Shown here piece after piece: positions 21,701-31,700 of a DNA stretch of 64,000 nt; the stretch's first letter is position 1; the number at the start of each line of letters is the position of its first letter. Made by a program: the position numbers and the translations under genes. The notes beneath the pieces were generated by a model, which ran no database searches, was not told the DNA's origin, and saw only the letters and a list, made by a program, of their open reading frames with translations. The stretch is from Amoebophrya sp. A120. Taxonomy: Eukaryota > Sar > Dinophyceae > Syndiniales > Amoebophryaceae. The DNA is taken from assembly GCA_905178155.1 (NCBI GenBank), contig CAJINV010000009.1, positions 3,898,957-3,962,956 of the forward strand, written 5' to 3'.

Positions 21701-22905
21701 ATTGCGGTCTACAATCTCCTCCTGATGATTTTCATTTGTTCTTTTTGTGTATGGTGCATGAGAGCTTGCACTCATTTTGGCCGCGTTGTGGTAGTTTTGC
21801 AGCATGCACGCACAAACGGGATTCTTGAAAGCGGAGGGTGGGGGGCGAGACCCCCATTTAGTCGCCGCGGCGCGAAGCCGCAAATCTCGCGCTCACGTCC
21901 ACCATCAGAAGTGTTCCAGCACGGGGCCGCTCCATGAATTGAATTGAATTGACACGCGAGAAGCCTAGCAAAAAAAAAAAAAAAAATCTGCATTGCAAAT
22001 TTTCTTTCTCATGCTGAGGAAATTTGTCATGCATTAATACGAGTACGATACTTTTGCAGTTCATAGTCACTCCGCCGCCACGAAATCCGTCGTGGAGCAG
22101 GCCAGTAGCGTATGAATTGCAAAAATGTCTGGGTCTGGAAGGATGTAACTTGTCATGCTAAATCTGAATCATGCAAAAATCTGTGTTGCATGATTACCAA
22201 TAAAGCTGTCCACTTTTGACCAAGTTAGAAGGGAGTTTCTCATGCAGGGTAGGCATGATAGGGATTTCACAGAATGTCTGTCATGCTAAGTCCCGCATTC
22301 CAGACCTCATGGGTCATGGAAAATCTGCATGACAAGTCTACACTTTTCCAGACCCAGCAGACATTTTTACATTTGATACAGCGGCGCTGCGGGCCCGATG
22401 GGGGTGAAGAAGGGCGGCGTCAAGACCGCTTTTCCGAAAACTATCAAAACAGAGAAAAAATTCTATGTCTGGCATGGCCGCGTCATCGTCATGCTCATGA
22501 CAAAGTTGTCAGCATGCAGACCTTTACACAAATGATTATACAAGCCGAGTTCCCTCCTGGTGAGCAGTTAAAGTGCAACGAACTTTAAAAGTTGAAAGAA
22601 CTTCATCGTATATATTTTACCTGCTCACATCACCAGCTAGTAATAGTATGCCGCGTGCTGACAACGAAGTGACTCGTGGCTCTGTTAGGGAACTTGTGAT
22701 GCTAAATTTGGATTCGAAGAAAATCTGTATTGCATGACCAGCAAGAGAAAGAGTTGAAATTTTCCAAACGATAGTAGCAGGAGGAGGTGGAGGCGCCCCG
22801 TCTGCCAGTGGCACCGGGGAATCCAGCAGTACTGGTGATGGTGCTACGGGCGGTGGTGCCCAGGGCGGTGGCTCCGGCTCCGGATCGTCTTCCCCACCTC
22901 CCTGA
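15780..22905 (+). CDS. MSRHGS-family paralogue 3 with a 5.9-kb intron
   Basis: Exons 15780-15844, 16162-16183, 22071-22110, 22384-22441, 22779-22905; 312 nt, 103 residues. The product begins MSRHGSMQQVLEDLVSQVPT, then CVPTVKTGHSAATKS, GPMGVKKGGVKTAFPK, and a Gly/Ser tail ending SSSPPP. Its order matches paralogues 1 and 2 throughout, which is why I trust the join across the giant intron 16184-22065. Four introners lie in this 312-nt coding sequence, so more than 95 percent of the locus is intron. Function unknown. Confidence 0.8.
15845..16156 (+). mobile_element. Introner family F
   Basis: Left TATCAAGGAGAGAAATCCCC, right GATCTTTCCTTTTGATA, with CCCCTCCCC/GGGGAGGGG in the TIR. Flanks TGCGT/TGCGT. 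Excision gives PTCVPTVKTG. Confidence 0.85.
16270..18117 (+). CDS. Retrotransposon ORF fragment: RNase H and Cys/His motif
   Basis: Open frame of 615 codons entering from the left junction, so 5'-truncated; no reverse transcriptase motif is visible. An RNase H-like domain shows DAE (acidic residue after a tyrosine-rich strand), LDSNSIVQAL, and WTPGHCGQLVNDCADQL with the final Asp. A C-terminal CRLCGR then DHAIFEC motif is typical of the end of non-LTR element ORF2 proteins. The upstream GGDGEGK-type stretches look like linker. Probably not translated from the host gene, because it lies inside an intron. Confidence 0.75.
   Translation: MSRLKNLRITARVDIYVSIVYSAILSNSIPFFHYFKKENKLQLKKDTSKYLKAHAMLPKQTPNTILHHCAGIPDIHSLFVVENLMLFYKGAQLDLWPLKKSPCEEVKNLLEKVDAQDPASFLLGMDKKHVTWTDTIRHMSQESFEDVHRQLDKDRLYMGKIFWKGVNLDAKSMDSVGEGMGIGRLSGLRGEELNKARGKIATAHNALTRGLLRKSQENLVTATDGLVDKDRNLGVGAGASWWWEPVGDDGEGKLATEAGEEGLPEPAWISGAYICSPLEDVHTDSFDAECVGLIEQLKKIVHQIKTSPHMRHMLRHFYFFLDSNSIVQALECYNDGSSEMIRSIMKHMEMIEAACIGEKPNEEEEVWFHFRWTPGHCGQLVNDCADQLTNIYKQMWKDGDQDYSDDAARPVYTKLLTAPILRRLLLRRILSRNLAQVDSVSDYLRDRAKELGGFRPPVGVFPNRESELLYFWVWLGIAPQPHLGRDEIQYEGGKMKQKCRLCGRWSACAVDHAIFECEEIKAPRERHLGFAKCAPSLGRSLLKQPQKIVRLIVDEEAKLTHEFFRDRVKGCVDEIGHTMERIPKQHTKIDNVYKKLNRMSNMKVFTDAIPMKYLD
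19490..19676 (+). repeat. Tandem AAAAGAAAAATC-type repeat
   Basis: Purine-rich short tandem repeat inside the giant intron. The KSKEKSKEK-like frames across it are low-complexity artefacts. Confidence 0.8.
20013..20724 (+). repeat. Dispersed block, copy 1
   Basis: About 700 bp related to 21246-21937. Shared landmarks in order: GCATGACAA, CCGCTGCTACCGGGTCAGTA, GACTTGTTAGCTCTAG, CCCCCGCACT, GTGTGCCGCTGCTACCGGCT, and GGTTCCAGCACGGGGCCGCT (copy 2 reads TGTTCC) near the end. Confidence 0.75.
21246..21937 (+). repeat. Dispersed block, copy 2
   Basis: Same landmark order as 20013-20724, with many substitutions and indels, so the duplication is not recent. It ends 33 bp before the poly(A) run. Confidence 0.75.
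22111..22378 (+). mobile_element. Introner family B, reverse orientation
   Basis: TIR TGCAAAAATGTCTGGGTCTG and its complement; flanks TAGCG/CAGCG (4 of 5). The interior is the reverse complement of 25084-25352. Excision gives EQASSGAAGPMG. Confidence 0.85.
22442..22773 (+). mobile_element. Diverged introner
   Basis: Ends TATCAAAAC and AAACGATA with weak TIR; flanks AAAAC/GTAGC match only 2 of 5. Internal CTCATGACAAAG and AACTTGTGATGC. The length still keeps the frame (AFPKTGGGGG). Confidence 0.55.
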
Positions 22906-24200
22906 TCGCTCGTGTGATTTCGATGAAGTGGGGAAAAGGTTAAGGTATACGATTAGAATTGTTCTTGTTGAGTGCAGTGCAACATTGTTTTCTCTGATCA
23001 GCTCAGGCTGAAAAAGAACATGATGCATTTTACTTTGAAATTGAATGTTCAAGTTTTTCGAATAGTGAATCATAATCTGAAAGAATACCACCTGCACAAC
23101 TCACACTCAGGTACTTATCGACCACCACGACGACAAGATGTTTACCACAATAATTAAAAAACGAACCACGTTTGGACCACGAAACCGACTTGCTCTAATG
23201 GGGAATAGTACCACGAGTAAACTCTGTACCAACTTCTACGCGCGGAGTCTTTTTTGATAAACGGTCATGGTGGAGGGTCGAACAAATAGTACAACTCCTG
23301 CAGATGAGATCTACTCGTTCTCGTACTCTACTCGTTTGCAATTTTGATGAAAAGTTCAAGAACACAAAAAGAAAATCAAGAGCACGGCCTTCAAGGTCTG
23401 CTTGCTTCACAGGAGCAACTGCAGCTCCATCCTTGTTGCACTCTCTACGTTTTACAGTTTTTACAGCTTAGGATTACAACAAGAACAACTACAACTCGTG
23501 TCTTCAAGATTTACATTTACAACTCGTACTCAACTCTTCCAGTTACTTTCTAGTCCAGTTTGAATCAAAACTTTTACGCAGATTACAGTTACAGCAGCAA
23601 GATTTTCTAATCCAAGATTTTTATCAAAATAGGAATCGACAGATGGGATAGCGATAGTCCTCGACGTGATCAGCTAATGTGCTGAAGATGCTTCGGAACG
23701 AAAATCTTCCTGAATGAACTTGTATCTCCAAAAATCCCAAGAATCGAAAATCCGAACAGTCGAAGACGCCAACCGGTCCAGCTGCAGCGGCAATCTATCC
23801 TTCGTTACATTTGTTTCTCCTGCGAGCGCTTCCCTCGTTTGGTTTTTTACCTCACGTTGTCGGGTGCTCGTCATTTGCTTCGGTGGATACTAACTTCTTT
23901 GCCGCTTTCTCCCTGTGCAGTCGCTTTTTGGTTTCGTGGTTTTGGTATGAATTCTATCTCTTTCGGTAGAACTTCTGCAAGGGTCTGATCATGGAGATGA
24001 TCCCAGTGGTCCACCCACACACCGTATCCATATGTAAGTACACTCAAAATAAGTAAAGATCCGAGTAAAGAAAGAGACGATCATGTTGAGCATGCTTCCT
24101 CATTTGTTTTTCATATGTTTTTTTCCACTTCGATGCCACTCGTAGTTTAAGTTTTGACATTGTTCTTTGTTCAAGGCAGGACTTGAAGCCTTCTACCAAA
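22906..24200. other. Intergenic spacer
   Basis: AT-rich 1.3-kb spacer without introners or a supportable gene. Confidence 0.5.
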
Positions 24201-26687
24201 ATGTTGGTCTCGTTTGGTCGTCGACCTGCAATTGCAATTGGTGTCCACCTCGTTGCTCTCTGGTGTAGTTTCTTCACCAGTCTGCTCGTCGTCCTCCCTG
24301 ACAATGCTGCAGCAGCTGGGGCGGCTGGTTCCACTACGGCAGGACGAGTGCCAGCACCACCTGCAGGAACACAACCTGTTGCAAAAGACCTCAAAGAACA
24401 GCCCGACCTCGCCGAGCAGACCCGCCTCTGCGAACTCTACGGCATGAACTACGATAATTTCCAGGAAACCAAACTGGTCCGCAAAATCAAGAAGAAGTAT
24501 TACGACAAAGCGGCGCTGTATCACAGGAAAAAAGTGTTACAGTTACACATCATTCACTTTCAGCATCACAAAGTTGCTCTGCATGGCAAGGAAAACTTGT
24601 AATGCACAGACTCCAAGGGAAAACACGAACGAAATAGGGCTTGCAAGCATTTCCTGCATGACAGAGGTTGTCTGTCTTGCTTGCCTTGCGTCAGAGTGTG
24701 TAGCTGTAACACTTTTTTCTCAGGATACGTTAGATGCCGGCGACCCGGAGCAAACCGTGAACGTCCCCTGGATCCCCGAGGGCCATAAGATGGTGAACAA
24801 AAAGCATTTATGCATTGCAAAAGCATCGTACTAGTATGAATTGCATCACAAATTCATTTTGCAAGAAGAAAAGTGGAATTTGTGATGCTGTTTTACCTTA
24901 GGAGTGAGATTTGTCATGCATATTTGCAATTAGTACGAGCAGGAGCACGATATTTTTGCACAGCATAGCACTGGACTTCCGCGATCCAACTCTTCCTGCA
25001 AGCCATCCGCCACGAACCCTTCCGGCCCGACGCGTGGCAACTGTATGGGGCGACCAACGCAGGTTTCGCGTTTGAGTTGATGGTATCAACTGCAAAAATG
25101 TCTTGGTCTGGAAAAATGCCAGACTTGTCATGCAGGTTTTCCATGGCCCATGAGGTCTGGCATGCAGGACATAGCATGACAGATTCTGTGAGAGTTCTAT
25201 CATGTTGCCTATCCTGCATGAGAAACAACTGCCTCTCAATTAGGTCGAAAGTGGCCAGCTTTTGGTAATCACGCAACACAGATCTTCTACATGATTTAGA
25301 TTTAGCATGACAAGTTGCTTTGTTCCAGACCCAGACATTTTTGCATTTGATACATGGAAAAAATGCAGGAAAGGGAAAAGGAGATGAACTTCAAAACACA
25401 AAGGGAACTATGAACTGCAAGAAAAGTATCGTACTCGTATAAATGCATGACAAATTCCCTCAGTGTGAGAAATGAAATTTGTAGTGCCGATTTACCTTGT
25501 CCTTGAGAAAAAAATTTGCAATGCATAAATGCAATTACTACGAGTGCGATACTTTTGCACAGGATAGGAACTCCAGATGGTCCGAGAGAAACAAAACCTC
25601 CACCTTGTCATATGTAAAAACGTCCCCACCCCATGGTCAAGGTGGAAAATCTGCTACACAAATTCACCAGCTTTGGCGGTTGCGCATGACAAGTTTGGCG
25701 TCGCAGTGTGCTCCTGTTTAGCTAGTTCAGCAGCATGACAGAGCTCGCGTAAGATGCTGACTTTAGCATCACAAATCCGACAACACGACTAGAACACGCG
25801 TCTCATGGGGCTCCACATGAGAAACATTTTGAGCATGCAGATTTGCATGACAACTATTTGCATTGCATGACAGCTATCATGGGGTGGCGGGGACGTTTTT
25901 ACATAGGATACACCTCCCGCCGCCCGCGGCGACCCCCGGGATGCTGAGCGACGAGGACTTTGCGGCGTTCCGAACGTACATGCGGGAAAACCAGTTGAAT
26001 ATGGGAGTGTCAGGATTGAAATCGTCAAACTTCGAATAATTTGTAATGCAGAAAATGCATGACGCGAGGCACGTGTGTTGCAGAGCAGGCAAGTGAGGCC
26101 GATTGTAAGCCTGTTTGTCGTTAGCGCTCGAGCTGCTAAAGCAGCATGAGAAAATCAGTCTTCATCTTTGCCTAAACAGCATGACAAGCTGGATTTTAGA
26201 ACCTCCAAAATTTGTCATGCGCCACTTGGCAACTGGGTTCCGATTGGCATCCATTTTATGCATGACAAATCATTTCAACTTTGTCAATTTCAATCCTGAC
26301 GCTTCCATATTGAAGGCAATGCAGTTATTAAAGGAAGCGCTGGCCAGCTGGGACGTCGCTTTTTTAATGGATTTGCCGACGCTGGAGCGGGAGAACATCA
26401 AGGCGCACTACTGGCAGGCGTTTTCGTTACTCAGGAAAATGAAGGGAAACAAAAAGGCCTACGTCGCGAAGGAGAAACCCTGGGAGTCGGATCCGGGGGA
26501 GTATTTCGGAGTGGACAAAGATAACAAGGAACAAATACAAAACGAAGATCACCAGTCTCCTGAAGAAGGAGATGATGAACGAGATGACACCGATGGTCCT
26601 CACAGCAAAAGCAGCTCGTCCGTAAAAGGAAAAAAGAACAAGAAAAGCAAAAAGAAGAAAAAGTCATGGCTCGGAACCTCCCAATAG
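24201..26687 (+). CDS. Unknown protein with N-terminal signal/anchor, 348 residues
   Basis: Exons 24201-24518, 24733-24808, 24973-25083, 25358-25408, 25572-25605, 25916-25999, 26315-26687; 1,047 nt. The first 40 residues hold a hydrophobic core (VHLVALWCSFFTSLLVVL) followed by Ala-rich sequence, so it is probably secreted, organelle-targeted or membrane-anchored. The middle contains WTSAIQLFLQAIRHEPFRPD and WQLYGATNAG, resembling one TPR-like helical pair, then a charged helix. The C-terminus turns from acidic to strongly basic (KKNKKSKKKKK). I do not recognise the family. The start is the ATG directly before the hydrophobic stretch; an in-frame ATG lies 18 nt upstream. Confidence 0.72.
24519..24727 (+). 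mobile_element. Introner family G
   Basis: TIR TATCACAGGAAAAAAGTGTT against AACACTTTTTTCTCAGGATA. Flanks CGCTG/CGTTA (3 of 5). Excision gives KAALDAGDP. Confidence 0.75.
24809..24967 (+). mobile_element. Introner family A
   Basis: Ends TATGCAT and CAGCATA; flanks GCATT/GCACT (4 of 5). Excision gives NKKHWTSAI. Confidence 0.8.
25084..25352 (+). mobile_element. Introner family B
   Basis: Ends TATCAAC and TTTGATA; flanks GATGG/CATGG (4 of 5). Excision gives FELMEKMQE. Confidence 0.8.
25409..25566 (+). mobile_element. Introner family A
   Basis: Ends TATGAAC and CAGGATA; flanks GGAAC/GGAAC. Excision gives TQRELQMV. Confidence 0.85.
25606..25910 (+). mobile_element. Introner family E
   Basis: TIR core TATGTAAAAACGTCCCC and complement. 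The left terminus has decayed to TGTCATATG where the right end predicts TATCCTATG. Flanks CACCT/CACCT. Excision gives NLHLPPPA. Confidence 0.75.
26000..26309 (+). mobile_element. Introner family H
   Basis: Ends TATGGGAGTGTCAGGATTGA and TTTCAATCCTGACGCTTCCATA-type complement. Flanks TTGAA/TTGAA. Excision gives ENQLKAMQ. Confidence 0.85.
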
Positions 26688-26819
26688 AATAGCTCGTCGG
26701 AAAATTTTAGTTGATTTCACTGGGGAATGATTTTCGTTTCCGGGCACCTGACCGCGTCCGACACAGCTACATCGCCGGGCAAAGCGGTCCGACTACACCT
26801 GCGGAGAAGTTGATGTCCC

Positions 26820-28310
26820 ACCTTTGGGCCGCCCAAAAGTGAAAGCTAAAGCTTCAGGTTGAAAAAGTGAAACCTCGCTGAGATTTCACTTTCTGAGACT
26901 TTGAGGCAGTCGTAGTTTTGGTCGTTTGTCAAAAAGTGAAACTTCGCTGAGATTTTACTTTTTGAGCGCATTTTTTAAAAGATCTCATTTTTGGGCCACC
27001 CCGCGCAAGCGTGAGATTCCGAAAAAAGTGAAATCTCATTGAGATTTCACTTTCTGCACTGGAGCCCAGTGCGCCATGGAAACAGTGGAATTTCACTTTT
27101 GGAAAGTGAAATTTTGGAAAAAGTGAAATTTCACTGGAAAGTGAAAGTTTTCAAAAAGTGAAGCTTCACCTTTTGAAGGTCTCATGTTTTAGCCGCCCAA
27201 AAGTGAAATTTTTCAAAAAGTGAAATTCCAGTGGAATTTCACTTTTCAAAAGTGAAATCCCACTGGAATTTCACCCATTTCCCAGTGCGCCACTGGGAAA
27301 TGGGTGAAATTCCAGTGGAATTTCACTTTNTTCAGCCATTTCCCAGTGGCGCACTGGGCTCCAGTGCGGCACTGGAGCCCAGTGCGCCACTGGGAAATGG
27401 GTGAAATTCCAGTGGAATTTCACTTTTTCCAAAATTTCACTTTTTGAAAAGTTTCACTTTCGGAAAGTGAAACTTTGGAAAAAGTGAAATTCCAGTGAAA
27501 TTTCTGTCAGAAGACCGGTGGTCTGATGTTCCACGATGCTAAAGAGCATGAAGATCCTTCCCGTTTTGGTCCTGTTTGGACATAAGAAGATGATCAGATG
27601 ATGATGAATAGATGATGTACTCAGCTCGTGTTTCAGCACAAGATGACGATGTGCTTTCCGCATGCACCGATGCAAGTGCATGAACTGAATCGATTCACTT
27701 TGGACCTTGTACCTTCAGGCTAAAAAGCCTGAAGGTACAAGGTCCAAAGTGAATCGATTCAGTTCATGCACTTGCATCGGTGCATGCGGAAAGCACATCG
27801 TCATCTTGTGCTGAAACACGAGCTGAGTACATCATCTATTCATCATCATCTGATCATCTTCTTATGTCCAAACAGGACCAAAACGGGAAGGATCTTCATG
27901 CTCTTTAGCATCGTGGAACATCAGACCACCGGTCTTCTGACAATTTCACTTTTTGAAAAAAGTGAAATTTTGGAAAAAGTGAAACTTCACTGTAATTTCA
28001 CCCATTTCCCAGTGGCGCACTGGGCAGTGAAATAGAAATTCCAGTGGAATTTCACTTTTTGAAAAATTTCACCTTTGGGCGGCTAAAACATGAGACCTTC
28101 AAAAAGTGAAATCTCACTGAGATTTCACTTTTTTTCAGTGCCGCACTGAAAAAGGGGTGAAATCTCAGTGAGATTTCACTTTCGGAAAAAAAAGTGAAAT
28201 CTCAGTGAGATTTCACTTTCAGAAAGTGAAACTTCGCCGGGATTTCGCTTTTTTTCAGTGCCGCACCGAAAAAGGAGTGAAATCTCACTGAGATTTCGCT
28301 GCGTTTTGAA
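26820..28310. repeat. GTGAAA/TTTCAC satellite of nested small inverted repeats
   Basis: Dense runs of AAAGTGAAAT, CTCACTGAGATTTCACTTT and GGAATTTCACTTT, plus CCCAGTGCGCCACTGGG palindromes. Almost every segment can pair with a neighbour. Base 27330 is N. Confidence 0.85.
27505..27942. repeat. Near-perfect 438-bp palindrome
   Basis: Two arms of 217 bp (27505-27721 and 27726-27942) separated by AAAA. I read both arms base by base and found no mismatch. The centre is CAGGCTAAAAAGCCTG; the outer ends are TGTCAG and CTGACA. It would extrude as one long hairpin. Confidence 0.9.
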
Positions 28311-28714
28311 TTTCCAGTCGGGCTCCATCCTTCCCTCCCTTTTCTGAAGCAAATGGCGTGAAGGCATTTTTAAGAGTGTGCATGTAGTGCACAGGCACAG
28401 GAATTCATATTGTATATATACGCTTTGTATTATTCTTATGGTATATGAGTCGTAGTGGTATTGGTAGGAGATCATGGCCCGCGCAGCATTTCATTTGTAT
28501 GGGGGCATTTATGAAACAGGGAGCGCCACGTTGGGTAGGTGCCCGTGTGAAGTATTGCCGTTTTCGCCTCCCAGTGTTTTGCAGAAAAATTTTCCGGTGA
28601 AGAGGGGGGGGCTTTTCCGATCCATGGAAAAAGTCTTCTTCTTCATCCGGCGCCAGTAGTACAACTACAAAGAAATCTGAAAAACGAACACTACGATCCG
28701 GAGCTGGGCTCGAG

Positions 28715-31700
28715 ATGTTTGAGGCCAGCGCGAAGGCTGCAGTGGCCGTGAGTGCGGAGGCCGATGGCGTGTCGATGCAGGAAAAAATGACGAAGGATGT
28801 ATCGACGGTAAGTGTAGATTTGCAGGAGCCGTGCACGACGCACACTAAATGCTGGCAACGCAGCAACATGAGTGACAGAGAGGACCTGAACTCTTGCGAT
28901 TTTTACTCAAGCATGATGATCAACAGCATGAAAACGACTCTGATCTTAGACCAGCAAATTTGAATTTGTGATGCATCTCGTACTACGTGGTGGTACACGG
29001 CAATCCAAAGCATTTGTATTGCATAATTAGACGAGAACGAGCTGAACTCCAACGTAATTTACGACTGCATGCTTCAAGACGAAATAGAGGAGTATGATGA
29101 TGACGATACCACCAGCAAGGACATGAAGCAAAAGAACACCGAGTGCAACATCTTCCAGCTGGCATTGTCCGTCGCTTGGTCGGTGAAAGCCGAGTACGCG
29201 CGGGACCAGTACCCCTCCGCTTTAATCTCCGACGAGCGATTCGTGAACAAAACCGCGGATGGGACTGACCATCGGTATCTCGGTGCCGCGAACTTCCTCT
29301 GCGGTTCGGTGGACAATTTGGCGTTTGAGTTTTCGAAAAAGGAGAAGAAGTCCGGGATGATTTTGTCCGCCCGGAAAATGCGGAAAATGCTCATTATCTT
29401 CTACACCTGCGGGGTGCTGAACATCAAAAACGCGTTCGAGCCGGAGTTAATCGAGTGGGTTGGGAAGGCGTATCCACAGTAAATTTCCCGTACACGTACA
29501 AATGCAGTCACTGCATGACAAAACTTGCCATCAATCCTAGTCTAGCATGACAAGTTGGACACTGCAAGTTAGCGCAATTTGTCATGCATTTTGTACATGT
29601 ACAGGAAATTTGTATTGCATAAAGCGCAGAAGGAACACATCAAGTGGAAGGTGAAAAACACGAAGAATTTGGAGAAATTGCAGTTACGCAGCGCAAAAGT
29701 ATTGCACTCGTGTCATGCATGACAAATATCTTCCCCAGCTGGAATCAGCATTACAAATTCCCCTTTTCCTCTTGCCAAAGTTTGTGATGCAGCGAGCGCA
29801 TGCCAGTTCGATACCGTTTGCAATGCATAACAGTCTTTCCGGGGGGATTGGAACAAGGCGATCAGTGAAGAGGGGTCGGCGGAGGTACTGTTTCAAAATA
29901 TGAACGGGGACGACGAGGATAACGGAACGACTTCTCCTTCGGAAGGCGAAGGTGGCGAGGAGCATGATGCTGCTGAAGACGATGAAGCGGATGGAGCTGG
30001 CGCCAGCGCTCCTTCATCGTCATCCTCAAAACCATCTTCGAAAACTTCGACTTCGAAAAAGGCAAAGCCCAAGAACAAAAATGGCAAGAAGGGGGCAAAA
30101 AAGTCGAGATTACTTTTAACCCAGACGGAGCTGCACGACGCGGCACCGAGATCTTCTGGCCGATACGAAGTCCGGCTGCCGTTTGAGAAACCGTTTATCT
30201 GTGAAATATCCACAGTAAATTTCCCGTACACGTACAGATGCGTTCTGTGCATGACAAAACTTGGCAGCTTCAGTCCTAGTTTAGCATGACAAGTTTTACG
30301 GCGCTCCACATGGGTCAAATTTGTGATGCATCTTGTACATGTACGGGAAATTTGTATTGCATATGAAAGTCTTATTGGCAACAAGATGGTTTTGTACTTC
30401 ATTTCCATGCTGTTGAAGCCGAAAGTGGAGATCGACGAGTTCTTATCCACAGAAAAAAAAATCATCCTTATCCACTTTTTGCATGATAGACGCTGGGTTT
30501 TATGTATGTTTTGCATGACAAACTGGATGGGGATGGTTTTTGTTTGTGGATAGTTCTCCTACGTCCAATCCGAAGCGAACACCCCTCCGATGCACTGGCA
30601 CCAGGACGTTGATCCGGTCTATTCCACCCAGGTGTTCGCGTCTGGTGGAGAAAAGCTGTTTGTTGACCCAACGGACGGGAAAGCTTCGATGATGGCAACG
30701 GTTCCCGCGAGTAACACGCCGCAATTTGGGGTGCAACTGCCACCCAGTTCGATCGTCATGATCGTACCGTTACGGAACTTAACGTACGTATCCTGTGTAA
30801 AAACGTCCCCACACCACAGTTGTCATGCAACTCTGCATGCTTAAAATGTTTCTCATGCGGAGCCCCACCAGAAGCATTTTCCAATGCGGTTTGGAAATCT
30901 GCAATGCGGCAATCAGCATGAGGTACTAGATCTGTAATGCTGCTTACCTAGCTCAAACAGCACTACACTACGCGTCCAAATTTGTCATGCGAAAGAGCCA
31001 AAGCTTATGGATTTGTCTAGCGGATTTCCCATCTTGACTCTGGTGTGGGGACATTTTAACTCAGGATACTACGCAGACGGACCGACGGAATTTCTGACCG
31101 GGTCCCATGTCCACATCGCACCACGCCATTTTTGGAGTGAGCAGATCGCAAGGTATCGAACTTTTATTGGGGAGGAATCGTTTGAAGACTCAGGAGCGGA
31201 GTATTCGAAGAACGGGACGAAACTTCAGCAGATGAATAAGACCCTCGAGGAAGAAATTGAAGAGTACAAGGAGAAGATGAAGCAGAACCGTCTCCCCATC
31301 CCCCCTCGGATCTCCTTCGAGTCCACGGTCGGCGCGGTCACGTTTATGGACCTATGCATTGCAGAAATGTCTGGGTCCTCTGGAAACATGGAACTTGTAA
31401 TGCTAGTCCTACATTCCTGTAAGATCTGTATTGCATGACCAACAAAGTAGAAACGCGCTCTCTTGTCATGTAAAAGCGCAGCTTGTCATGCGGACTGCGC
31501 ATGACAAAGCGTTCGGCAAACTTGTCATGCTTGGCTGCCTTTGGAAGTGGTATTTTAGTCGTGCACAGTTCAGCATCACAAGTTTCCAGATCCAGACACT
31601 TTTGCATTGGATAGGACTTGCGGTTGCACCACCGGGCGTTGGCGAACCGGAACAAGGAGAATTATCCTGTGCAAAAGTATCGTACTTGTATTGCAAACAT

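Larger units (their letters stand above)
16265..21986 (+). mobile_element. Non-LTR retrotransposon insertion with poly(A) tail
   Basis: Bounded by a 16-17 bp near-identical repeat (ATCTGCATTACAAATT at about 16249-16264; ATCTGCATTGCAAATT from 21986), and the right copy follows a run of 17 A. These are target-primed insertion hallmarks. The coding part is 16270-18117. Between 18118 and 21969 lie an A-rich repeat and two related blocks, so the long 3' part may be composite. Confidence 0.7.
16184..22065 (+). mobile_element. Family-A introner enlarged to 5,882 bp by a retrotransposon
   Basis: The left end TATCCTGTGCAAAAGTATCG is at 16184 and the right end GATACTTTTGCAGTTCATA finishes at 22065. 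Flanks GTCAC/GTCAC. The introner's left half runs to about 16264 and its right half resumes at about 21986. Everything between is foreign. Excision joins KTGH to SAATKS in frame. Confidence 0.85.
26688..28714. other. Intergenic region dominated by satellite and palindrome
   Basis: No supportable gene. Contains the GTGAAA satellite, the 438-bp palindrome and a single undetermined base at 27330, which suggests an assembly difficulty. Confidence 0.6.

Noticed and set aside
27454-28035. Two frames coding the same protein on opposite strands (start MHLHRCMRKA)
   Set aside because: They are the two arms of the perfect palindrome, with no support as genes.
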